Shown here piece after piece: positions 1 to 5,703 of a stretch of 10,792 nucleotides of DNA (positions are counted from its first letter, which is position 1; each line of letters opens with the position of its first letter). The stretch spans positions 1 through 10,792 of the forward strand of contig MU602780.1 of assembly GCA_025201865.1 (NCBI GenBank), in the 5' to 3' direction. The stretch comes from Ramicandelaber brevisporus (taxonomy: Eukaryota; Kickxellomycota; Ramicandelaberales; Ramicandelaberaceae). The notes beneath the pieces are model-generated. The model searched no databases and was not told the origin of the DNA. It saw only the letters and a list, made by a program, of their open reading frames with translations. The position numbers and the translations under genes are program-made.

Positions 1-162
1 ATTCCAACCACGTGGAACGACGACATGGTGGACGAGCTGTATGTGTCGCTGCTCGGCAAGAAGGTTGCGGCAACAGTGTTGACAGCCGAGGAAGACTCGG
101 CTGCATTGGCTGCTTCAATGAAGCTTCCAGATGGCATGGAGCCACTTAAACTCTTTTCTTAA
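1..162 (+). CDS. 3' end of an unrecognised protein gene (partial)
   Basis: Frame 1 is open from the window edge for 53 codons and ends at TAA (160-162). It reads as ordinary coding sequence, with IPTTWNDDMVDELYVSLLGK at the start and an acidic and Ala-rich middle (TAEEDSAALAASM), ending in PLKLFS. The segment looks like a soluble globular C-terminus; no membrane segment or known motif is visible and I do not recognise the family. It could be a last exon only, since the upstream part is outside the window. Its stop faces the stop of the secreted-peptide gene 110 bases away, so the two genes are convergent. No canonical AATAAA follows in the next 100 bases. Confidence 0.65.
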   Translation: MPTTWNDDMVDELYVSLLGKKVAATVLTAEEDSAALAASMKLPDGMEPLKLFS

Positions 163-272
163 AATCAAAAAATCAGCCTTTTTAATGCATTGGTATCTGT
201 TCATGAAACACGTTATGATTCAAAAACAAAATGGAACGACTAAAAAGGTTTAAACCTAGCTGGTTATGATGC

Positions 273-416
273 TTAGTGGGTGTTACACTCACCAGTGCGA
301 CTATCGCAACAAATGTCGTAGTGACAAGTCACAAAATCAGTCTTGGCTGGTGCAGCTGAGACGGTGCTAGCGTAAACAACAGCGACTGCGAGAACGACCA
401 GGATATTGAAACGCAT
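273..416 (-). CDS. Small secreted cysteine-containing peptide (47 aa)
   Basis: This short gene encodes a 47-residue precursor. Residues 1-21 form a clear signal peptide: a basic start (MRF), a hydrophobic core (NILVVLAVAVVYA), then STVSA with likely cleavage at SA/AP. The mature peptide would be about 26 residues with four cysteines, C31, C36, C37 and C44 (spacing C-x4-CC-x6-C), enough for two disulfides. The ATG at 414-416 is the first on this strand after 559, so the start is well supported; the frame is open further upstream only from a GTG. A GTGAGT donor-like site at 287-292 raises the possibility of a spliced alternative C-terminus. I recognise no family. A secreted role is inferred from the signal peptide only; whether it acts as effector, pheromone or structural peptide cannot be told. 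Confidence 0.6.
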   Translation of the reverse strand: MRFNILVVLAVAVVYASTVSAAPAKTDFVTCHYDICCDSRTGECNTH

Positions 417-902
417 CTTGTATCTTGAAATGGGCCAGGTATTGTAGTTGTATAGAAAGAATGAGAGACTTGAGGGTTGAACGATGATGATTATATTGCA
501 ATAATTACTTGAGATGTCGGGGATATAGCTGCTGCTGCTGCCGTTCCAGATTTTTATAGCATTCGCAGTTGTGCTCACACGGACTTTGAATCAGTGCGCA
601 ATAGCCAGTGGATAAATGCTCGATGGTGGCAACATGCATACGGATCCGAGCTGGTCCATGTTGCCAAGTCATGTGCGTAATTAGATGTACACATGTGTCG
701 CTCAGATCAGCACCTATATATGTAAAAGCATGCGATGGTGCTTTTCGATTTTGTGCATCGGGCGATCGATCGTACACATGAATGGCCCATGCGATTTTTT
801 GACCATGTTTCTATTAAACCCGAGTTTGAAAAGACTTTTACGAGATGATATTTGTTTTTTTTTTTAAAAAAAGGAATATGTTGTTAACAAAAGTTAGTTC
901 GT
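417..902. other. Intergenic: promoter of peptide gene and 3' flank of the BP74-type gene
   Basis: Both flanking genes are on the minus strand, so the left part should hold the promoter of the peptide gene and the right part the 3' untranslated end of the BP74-type gene. Visible structure includes an 11-T run followed by 7 A (855-872), which may mark the 3' end of the upstream transcript. There is also a 7-bp perfect inverted repeat AAAAGCA/TGCTTTT (724-730 and 739-745) and a CGATCGATCG palindrome near 764-773. Open frames here are short and without features. I see no other gene. Confidence 0.6.
490..496 (-). promoter_or_regulatory. TATA-like element upstream of the secreted-peptide gene
   Basis: ATATAAT on the minus strand lies about 75-80 bases before the ATG of the 47-aa peptide gene. 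Transcription starting about 30 bases downstream would give a leader of roughly 45 bases. No ATG occurs on this strand between 417 and 559. A second AT-rich site (TATATA, near 714-721) is farther away and less likely. Confidence 0.35.
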
Positions 903-1392
903 TTAGTTGAATTTGACGACTTCGCGAGTATACACCAGATATATTGGTGACCAGAATCCACCGCACAATGTCTCATATCCAATTTTATCCAAATTATTTC
1001 CGATAAAGTACAACGTAGCATCGCAGTCTGGTTCTGCACGATCCTTGAACTCGATCATATCCGGATCGAGATGGAAGTTCCAGCGCGGGTTGTAATCCAC
1101 TTTGGACTTGATAATACGGCCATAGATGAATGTCCGAATCTGCTCAGTACCATCCAGGATGTAGCGCACGTGCTTGATCTTCTCGGGGTCAGTGAGCTTG
1201 AACACAAAGAGGTCGTTGAGGCCATCTTTGAATTCAAAGTAAGCAGCGGTTGAGGCATCCGATAGGCCTGACGTTGGAGCAGCAGATGGAACAGTCACTG
1301 GAGCAGCCGGGGCAGCGAATCCGACAGAAGGCATAGCTGCTTGTGGTTGTGGCTTTGGCTGTGGCGGTGGTGGCGGTGGCGGTGGAGCGTGT

Positions 1393-1424
<32 letters not shown>

Positions 1425-1517
1425 CTTCTTCTTGTCAGAGGAAGCAAGGCCAGCAACGAGAGCAGCACCAGCCAGAGCCAAACCGGCGACTGCGAACTTC
1501 TTGGTCTTGTCCTTCAT
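903..1517 (-). CDS. Signal-peptide protein with Gln/Pro linker and BP74-type domain
   Basis: The 204-residue protein begins with a basic stretch (MKDKTKK) and a hydrophobic segment (residues 8-25, FAVAGLALAGAALVAGLA), a likely signal peptide or single membrane anchor. Then come K29-K31, eleven Gln (32-42), eight Pro (45-52), and an Ala/Pro/Ser linker to about residue 90. Residues 92-201 match what I know of the BP74 domain, named for a Dictyostelium calmodulin-binding protein. The matching parts are FVFKLTDPEKI (104-114), an isoleucine/lysine strand GRIIKS (133-138), NPRWNFHLDP (143-152), the CDA motif with C165, and a closing aromatic and Trp segment (GGFWSPIYLVYTREV). The domain appears complete and ends the protein. 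Its biochemical role is poorly defined; calcium or calmodulin binding would be extrapolation. The ATG at 1515-1517 is the first after 1693 on this strand. The domain assignment is from memory of the motif, not a search. Confidence 0.75.
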
Positions 1518-1600
1518 TGTTTCGATAGCTAGTAGTCAAAAAAAAAATGATTACGAAAGAGGAGATGGATTTGAGTGTGAGAGTGTGACAGTGCGACAGT

Positions 1601-1637
1601 GTGAGTATGTGTGAGTATGTGTGAGTATGTGTGAGTC
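1601..1637. repeat. Decamer tandem repeat GTGAGTATGT, about 3.7 copies
   Basis: Three perfect copies (1601-1630) are followed by a partial GTGAGTC, and related GTGTGA/GTGCGA units precede them from about 1574. The repeat falls in the likely 5' leader of the BP74-type gene. There the RNA would read ACATACTCAC repeatedly, a CA-rich and nearly G-free stretch that should stay unstructured. Confidence 0.8.
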
Positions 1638-1712
1638 TGAGTATGTGGGATGTTGTTGCTGAAGTAGCGAAAACAAGAGATAGCTTGAAACAACATGGAC
1701 TGGTAGAGGGGG

Positions 1713-1718
1713 TTTATA
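1713..1718 (-). promoter_or_regulatory. TATA box upstream of the BP74-type gene
   Basis: TATAAA on the minus strand (inside CATATAAACC) lies about 196 bases before the ATG at 1517. Initiation about 30 bases downstream would place the start near 1685. The coding strand has no ATG from 1518 to 1693, so the ATG-free leader ends almost exactly where this box predicts the transcript to begin, which supports it independently. Confidence 0.5.
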
Positions 1719-1780
1719 TGCACTCCGACTTCATCAGAGAGACTGTGGTGACCCAGGCCAACATTCGCAGCAAGCATTTA

Positions 1781-1781
1781 A

Positions 1782-1818
<37 letters not shown>
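1781..1818. repeat. Compound microsatellite (AC)9(AG)10
   Basis: A perfect dinucleotide AC run (1781-1798) passes directly into a perfect AG run (1799-1818). The first half is alternating purine/pyrimidine and the second is all-purine on this strand. The block lies roughly 65-100 bases upstream of the TATA box of the BP74-type gene. Confidence 0.95.
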
Positions 1819-1920
1819 GGAAAAGATGACAGTGGCCACTTTTGCCTTTTGTTGTATTTTTCCATTTTCGATGTTGGATTGGATGATCCTCATCTTGAGT
1901 GGAAGAAAAGAACGGACACG

Positions 1921-1970
1921 TAGACCAAAGCAGACCAAAGCAGACCAAAGTAGACCAAAGTAGACCAAAA
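1921..1970. repeat. Decamer tandem repeat YAGACCAAAG, 5 copies
   Basis: Five head-to-tail 10-base units begin at 1921. The first base alternates in blocks (T, C, C, T, T) and the last unit ends AAAA instead of AAAG. The repeat lies in the spacer between the BP74-type promoter and the tRNA gene. It is a direct array with no unique spacers, so it is not a CRISPR. Confidence 0.95.
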
Positions 1971-2249
1971 GAAGCAGTAGCATGAGTCTCATCCGCAGCC
2001 ACTGATGTTCTTTCTCGAACCCAGCTGGAAACTACACATCTTTGGTGGAGCATGACATGTGGTCTGTGCGCGCAATTAAGCATCACTGAACTAAAAAAAA
2101 AAACAATTGATTTAGTGATCTGATTACGAGGAGTGTGCCCACATGGCAGCTTGGAATTGAGAGAGTCAGCTCCGGAATATACTTTGCACTGGAAAGAAAA
2201 CCACAAAGATGATGAAAGCAAACAAACAACATCGCCGGATGAGATTGGC

Positions 2250-2253
2250 AAAA
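2250..2253 (-). terminator. RNA polymerase III T4 terminator of the tRNA gene
   Basis: On the minus strand the tRNA 3' end (2262) is followed by an 8-base spacer and then TTTT, the usual minimal pol III terminator. The trailer reads ATATCCTC before the T run. Confidence 0.75.
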
Positions 2254-2261
2254 GAGGATAT

Positions 2262-2334
2262 CTCCTCGGGAGGGGCTCGAACCCTCGACCTTAGGATTAA
2301 AAGTCCCACGCTCTTCCGATTGAGCTACCGAGGA
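2262..2334 (-). tRNA. tRNA-Lys (anticodon UUU)
   Basis: A 73-base cloverleaf folds cleanly on the minus strand with no intron. The acceptor stem is TCCTCGG/CCGAGGA with G as discriminator base. The D stem is GCTC/GAGC with loop AATCGGAA (GG present). The anticodon stem is TGGGA/TCCTA with one G-T pair and loop CTTTTAA, so the anticodon is UUU. The variable loop is AGGTC, and the T stem is GAGGG/CCCTC with loop TTCGAGC. The A box (TAGCTCAATCGG) and B box (GGTTCGAGCCC) match pol III consensus. CCA is not encoded, as expected for a eukaryotic nuclear gene. It would decode AAA and, by wobble, AAG lysine codons. Confidence 0.96.
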
Positions 2335-2357
2335 TAATTTCTCGTTATTTTGTGGGT

Positions 2358-2363
2358 CATATA
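2358..2363 (-). promoter_or_regulatory. TATA-like element upstream of tRNA-Lys
   Basis: TATATG on the minus strand sits 24-29 bases upstream of the mature tRNA 5' end. That is the distance used by TFIIIB in organisms such as fission yeast whose tRNA genes need an upstream TATA. The internal A and B boxes would also be used. The match is short and could be chance. Confidence 0.35.
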
Positions 2364-2464
2364 GATGTGATGCTTGTTTCACATTGTGGTTTGTATTTTT
2401 TTTTTCGTTCTCTACTCTCATTACTCTTTCATCGACTCTGTAAATATTACAACAAAATAAAAGG

Positions 2465-4063
2465 TTAAAAGCGTGTATGATGATTATTGGATCCGTTTAT
2501 AGCTGCTGTTGTAGAAAGCGCCAAGTCTGCAATTGCTTTGTTGATTGCGAACTCGTTCATGCTGTCGCTCAATGGATGTGTAGTGTTGACTGGTGAAGTG
2601 AATAGTCCATATCCACTCGCTGATGCCTCCATTCCAAGTATGCCGCCAAGCATGCCGGCGCCGCTCATGCCCGCCATGGTCAGTCCATTCATCTCGCCTA
2701 CAATACCACCAGTGCTGTTGCTGCTGCTAATCGTGCCACCAGTTGCCGCGCTACTGCTTGTGCTACTTCTTGTGCGCGTCGAACTGCCACTGCTCCCGCT
2801 TCCTGGCTGTCTGCCTGCTCGTTTCTTTGGCTGCTGATGCATCTTCATGTGCTGCTTCATGTTATCCGACCGAGTAAATGCTCGTCCACAGCCGGGATAT
2901 TCGCACACATGTGGTCGATCCTTTTCATGTTTGCCAGCAATATGACGGCGCTCGTGTTCGGCACGACGGAAGGTCTGACCACAGTGTGGACACATGAATG
3001 GACGAGGCTTTCCAGCAGCTGACGGCATTTGACGAAATTTGATTGGCTTGGGTTTGGTAGATGCAGAAGCAGCGGCGGCCGAATTGGAACGGTTACGGCG
3101 ACGACCACCACCAGTGCCACCACCCGCGCCTGCACCACGACCGCGAGGCTTGCCAATTTGAGGCAAAGAAGGAACGGGCTGCAGTGGAGCAATTGGCGAT
3201 AGCGGGTACGGAAGTGCAGAAACCGGTGACGTCATTGTCGGTGTTGGGTTGGTGACTGCAGCGGCAGCAGCAGCAGCAGCGGCTAAAATACTTGATTGAT
3301 TATATTGAGCTGAGTAGGCTGTTGGGCTGTTGACGTGTGACATCGACAATAGTCCTGGGAATTGAGGGCCAAGCTGTGGCTGTATGAATGGAAGTGTGTT
3401 GATAGTTAGAGGATTTGTTTGCATTGTTGTCAAACTGTGATTTATCTCGGCTGGAAGCAATATCGGAGCATGTGTATTGATGGGGCTCGATAGACTCAAT
3501 TGATTGATGAGTTGCTCAGCTGTAGTAGACTGCTGGATCTGTTGTATCGGCTGGATCTGCGGTTGCTGATGGTGGTGGTGCTGGTGGTGGTGGTGTTGCT
3601 GTTGCTGGTGGTGTTGATTTATGATGTTGCAATCTATGCCACATGCTTCTAGGAGGCTACCAAATGTCATTGAGTTTTGTAGCGGCATGGTCATTGTAGT
3701 AGAAGCTGGCTGTGTTGATACTGCTGTAGAAGCTGCCATTGCTGCGGCCGCTGCGGCTGCCACGATCGCGTCTGCACCACTGTTAACCGTTGGTGACAGC
3801 GGCACTGCAGTGTTATCTGCACTACTTGCATCAATCGACCCAAGCGAAGTTGAGCGCGACATGTCTGGCGTGTGTAGCTGAGCTTGAAGATTAAATAGCA
3901 TCGCCTTTGTCAAGTCATCTTGAATGGTAGCGGTCGCTGAGGAAGGCAGAGATGCTGTAGATGCGAGGGCAGGTGCAGAGGCTGGTGTTGTATCAAGCAG
4001 GAAACTTGGTATGGCCGCTGTTTGTTGATGAAACAGCAGCGACTGTGTATCAAAATGCTCCAT
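2465..4063 (-). CDS. C2H2 zinc-finger transcription factor, Msn2/Msn4-like two-finger type
   Basis: The 532-residue protein has a long, low-complexity N-terminal half: Ala runs near residues 85-95 and 260-268, and a His/Gln tract near 150-180. A basic Gly/Arg-rich segment with an AT-hook-like PRGRG (306-310) follows. Two C2H2 fingers come next: C358, C361, H374, H379 (C-x2-C-x12-H-x4-H) and C387, C392, H405, H409 (C-x4-C-x12-H-x3-H). PKKRAGR (412-418) is a likely nuclear-localisation signal, and the tail is Ser/Gly-rich. Helix bases R..EH..R in finger 1 and RSDN..Q in finger 2 agree with the Msn2/Msn4 contact pattern known to read AGGGG, so a stress-element-type site is a reasonable inference. 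Finger 1 is odd: E371 replaces the conserved core leucine. The start is the ATG at 4061-4063; an extension to 4111 would need a TTG start. It probably acts as a nuclear regulator; its targets are unknown. Confidence 0.85.
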   Translation of the reverse strand: MEHFDTQSLLFHQQTAAIPSFLLDTTPASAPALASTASLPSSATATIQDDLTKAMLFNLQAQLHTPDMSRSTSLGSIDASSADNTAVPLSPTVNSGADAIVAAAAAAAMAASTAVSTQPASTTMTMPLQNSMTFGSLLEACGIDCNIINQHHQQQQHHHHQHHHHQQPQIQPIQQIQQSTTAEQLINQLSLSSPINTHAPILLPAEINHSLTTMQTNPLTINTLPFIQPQLGPQFPGLLSMSHVNSPTAYSAQYNQSSILAAAAAAAAAVTNPTPTMTSPVSALPYPLSPIAPLQPVPSLPQIGKPRGRGAGAGGGTGGGRRRNRSNSAAAASASTKPKPIKFRQMPSAAGKPRPFMCPHCGQTFRRAEHERRHIAGKHEKDRPHVCEYPGCGRAFTRSDNMKQHMKMHQQPKKRAGRQPGSGSSGSSTRTRSSTSSSAATGGTISSSNSTGGIVGEMNGLTMAGMSGAGMLGGILGMEASASGYGLFTSPVNTTHPLSDSMNEFAINKAIADLALSTTAAINGSNNHHTRF

Positions 4064-4284
4064 TAACGTGTGTATGCCTGTAGGAGAGGGGGAGATTCTC
4101 TGGATACACAAAGGGAGATTGGCCTGGTGAGAGAGGACAGCAGCAAGTTTAGCGCTGTAGGGAGAAAATAGAGTACGATGAAAGAATAAGAAGATGGGGG
4201 AGGGGAGAGAAAATGAGAAGGGGATATTCGCTGTGCGAGCGGGAAAACGAAGGGAGAAATGTCAGGTAGAGGGGGGTTCTGAAG

Positions 4285-4292
4285 TATAAAAG
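4285..4292 (+). promoter_or_regulatory. TATA-box-like TATAAAAG on the plus strand
   Basis: A perfect TATAAAAG match lies in the divergent region and points toward POLD4, but 635 bases upstream of its ATG. ATGs occur soon after it (for example at 4295), so a POLD4 mRNA starting here would carry several upstream ATGs unless spliced. It may be chance in AT-containing sequence, or may drive a non-coding or antisense transcript. Confidence 0.2.
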
Positions 4293-4626
4293 AGATGCAG
4301 CAAGTGCGCACAGCGTGATCAAGCCGAGCTTCGAACGACTGGATACAGACTTCGTTGAATCAGTGCTACCTCTCCTCCCCAGTCTCGCAATCAGTGGATA
4401 TTGAACTCGACTTAGATTTGACAGTTTCTCCTTGTGATTAGATTCGTTCAGTCAAATGAGTTTAAGGGAGACAAGGGCCGATTTAGTACATCAAGGAGAC
4501 TAGTGATTACACCAGATGAGCACGGCTTTTAAATGAGCATTTGAGGGGGAAGTTTAAACTGTTCACCAAAGCTGTAGCTTTGAACAGAATGTAAGCGTCA
4601 TAGAATACAGTCTTGTATGTGAATGC

Positions 4627-4658
4627 GAGTGAGTGAGTGAGTGAGTGAGTAAGTGAGT
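4627..4658. repeat. Tetranucleotide repeat (GAGT)8 with one interruption
   Basis: Six perfect GAGT units (4627-4650) are followed by AAGT and GAGT. It lies in the middle of the divergent intergenic region, outside any supported gene. Confidence 0.95.
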
Positions 4659-4926
4659 AGTTATTTTGTTGCCTCTGTTGCTGTGAGCACGTCGCGGTTG
4701 ACCGCAGCAACAGATCCACTCTCAACGCCAACTTTTCAATTGTTTTTTATTCTCTGCAATGTTGTCTATCGAGTACGACAAGACAATATTGTATATGAGA
4801 TTCAGAGGATTAAAAGGGAGTCCAGAATCCTCCCCAAAAGGGTCTGGACGGAAGCGTAATGAGAGTCAGAAAATAAATCATTTTTAATTAATTCGCTCTC
4901 ATTGCATCTCTACCACTCACCCTACG

Positions 4927-5472
4927 ATGAGCTCTCATAACAGCAGCCAAATGAAGCTTGACTTTGCCCCAAGTAAGCTCTCGCGTCTTGAATCTGCCGG
5001 CAAAGACGCCATAAAACAGCAGCAGCAGCAGCAGCAGCAACAGCGTCGGTCAGAACTTGATGTTGCCAACATCTTGCACGAGAGCCGCCGTAAGCGCGAA
5101 CAAACTACTGTACCAGCTGCGGCTCTGAACTTGTTGAGCATCTCTGGTCAACCAGGCAGCATCGATGCGAATCCGAACCGTCAAAACTTCAACTCTAGCG
5201 CTGCTTCAAAGTCAGCGGCAGTTGCTGGTAGTAGCAATGTTGCCGAAGGCGGGTTGAAGGCGACGGGTATACACTGGGAGATTGTTGACGAGACTGAGCG
5301 TGTGTTGCGCCGATTTGATACCGATCCAACCTATGGCCCGGCTTCTGGAATGAGTCGGATTGCTCGTTGGAAGCGTGCCGAATCTTTGGGTTTGGATCCA
5401 CCGATGGCTATTAAAATGATCCTCAGCTCTCCACAGTATGCCAATTCAACAAGCTATGTGGCTGGCCTGTAG
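4927..5472 (+). CDS. POLD4: DNA polymerase delta small subunit (p12/POLD4, Cdm1-like)
   Basis: The 181-residue protein ends in the conserved core of the fourth subunit of replicative DNA polymerase delta. The motifs are LRRFD (127-131), YGP (136-138), G141, R144, RW (147-148), RAESLGLDPP (150-159) and a final hydrophobic helix MAIKMIL (160-166). In this family the core contacts the catalytic and B subunits and stabilises the holoenzyme in the nucleus. The family is short (human about 107 residues), and here residues 1-115 form an extended, probably disordered N-terminus with nine Gln (31-39). SSQMKLDFAP (6-15) is placed where a PCNA-interacting box would be expected, but it lacks the usual paired aromatic residues in correct register, so PCNA binding is uncertain. 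The ATG at 4927 is the first after 4861. No intron is needed. Its stop faces that of the LRR gene across 231 bases. Confidence 0.87.
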   Translation: MSSHNSSQMKLDFAPSKLSRLESAGKDAIKQQQQQQQQQRRSELDVANILHESRRKREQTTVPAAALNLLSISGQPGSIDANPNRQNFNSSAASKSAAVAGSSNVAEGGLKATGIHWEIVDETERVLRRFDTDPTYGPASGMSRIARWKRAESLGLDPPMAIKMILSSPQYANSTSYVAGL

Positions 5473-5703
5473 TCTTAATCAGCATTCTTTCCTTCCTTCC
5501 TCTGCTCTCACTTTTACTTTTACTCTTAACTCTTAACTTTTGCGATCTTTTTTCATCTGTTGTTAACACACGATAGGTTGGTTGTTGTTTTCAAAAAAAA
5601 AAAACTATAATCAACACGGTTATAATCAAGATAGTGTATAAGGGTACAGGATGTAATATAGGTATGGATAGGTATATATAAGGATGATCAAGTATACAAT
5701 AGT
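5473..5703. other. Convergent 3' interval between POLD4 and the LRR gene
   Basis: These 231 bases hold both 3' untranslated ends. Visible are a pyrimidine-rich stretch after the POLD4 stop with repeated CTTTTACTTTTACTC-like units, a 12-A run (5593-5604), and small direct repeats (TATAATCAA twice, GGATAGGTAT-like units near 5660-5680). No canonical AATAAA is present for either gene. Confidence 0.5.

Larger units (their letters stand above)
1518..2261. other. Gene-free, repeat-rich region upstream of the BP74-type gene
   Basis: This 744-base stretch holds the leader and promoter of the BP74-type gene and then the spacer to the tRNA gene. It contains three simple-repeat blocks, listed separately. 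The open frames crossing it begin at non-ATG codons and are largely translated microsatellite (VCVCVC, SLSLSL), so I do not regard them as genes. Nothing else is recognisable between about 1820 and 1920 or between 1971 and 2249. Confidence 0.6.
4064..4926. other. Divergent intergenic region between the zinc-finger and POLD4 genes
   Basis: This 863-base region must hold both promoters. The part next to the zinc-finger gene (4064-4488) has no ATG on that gene's strand and is pyrimidine-rich there, consistent with a 5' leader of up to about 425 bases. AGGGG occurs on the plus strand at 4087, 4201, 4219, 4270 and 4544. The POLD4 side has an ATG-free stretch of 65 bases (4862-4926) before its start, preceded by AT-rich sequence (4870-4892). 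A GAGT microsatellite is listed separately. No RNA gene or additional coding region is convincing here. Confidence 0.6.

Noticed and set aside
417-578. N-terminal extension of the secreted peptide to 101 residues
   Set aside because: It would begin at GTG and place the signal peptide in the middle of the protein; the ATG at 414-416 gives a proper N-terminal signal.
1601-1970. Tandem decamers considered as a CRISPR-like array
   Set aside because: The units are directly adjacent with no unique spacers and the genome is eukaryotic.
1778-2251. 157-codon minus-strand open frame across the repeat region
   Set aside because: It begins at TTG, and much of it is translated microsatellite and decamer repeat, with no domain or homology that I recognise.
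2083-2421. 112-codon minus-strand open frame
   Set aside because: It reads straight through the tRNA-Lys gene, which explains the sequence better.
4064-4111. N-terminal extension of the zinc-finger protein by 16 residues
   Set aside because: The extension would begin at TTG; the first in-frame ATG is at 4061-4063.
4293-4620. Possible small nuclear, SRP or other structured RNA downstream of the plus-strand TATAAAAG
   Set aside because: Read against U1, U2, U3, U4, U5, U6, 5S and SRP RNA features, no diagnostic motif was found.
4915-4920. GTGAGT donor on the minus strand, pairing with the acceptor at 4078 to give a long leader intron of the zinc-finger gene
   Set aside because: The first exon would have to start inside the POLD4 coding region on the opposite strand; nothing supports that and the ATG-free span ends much earlier.
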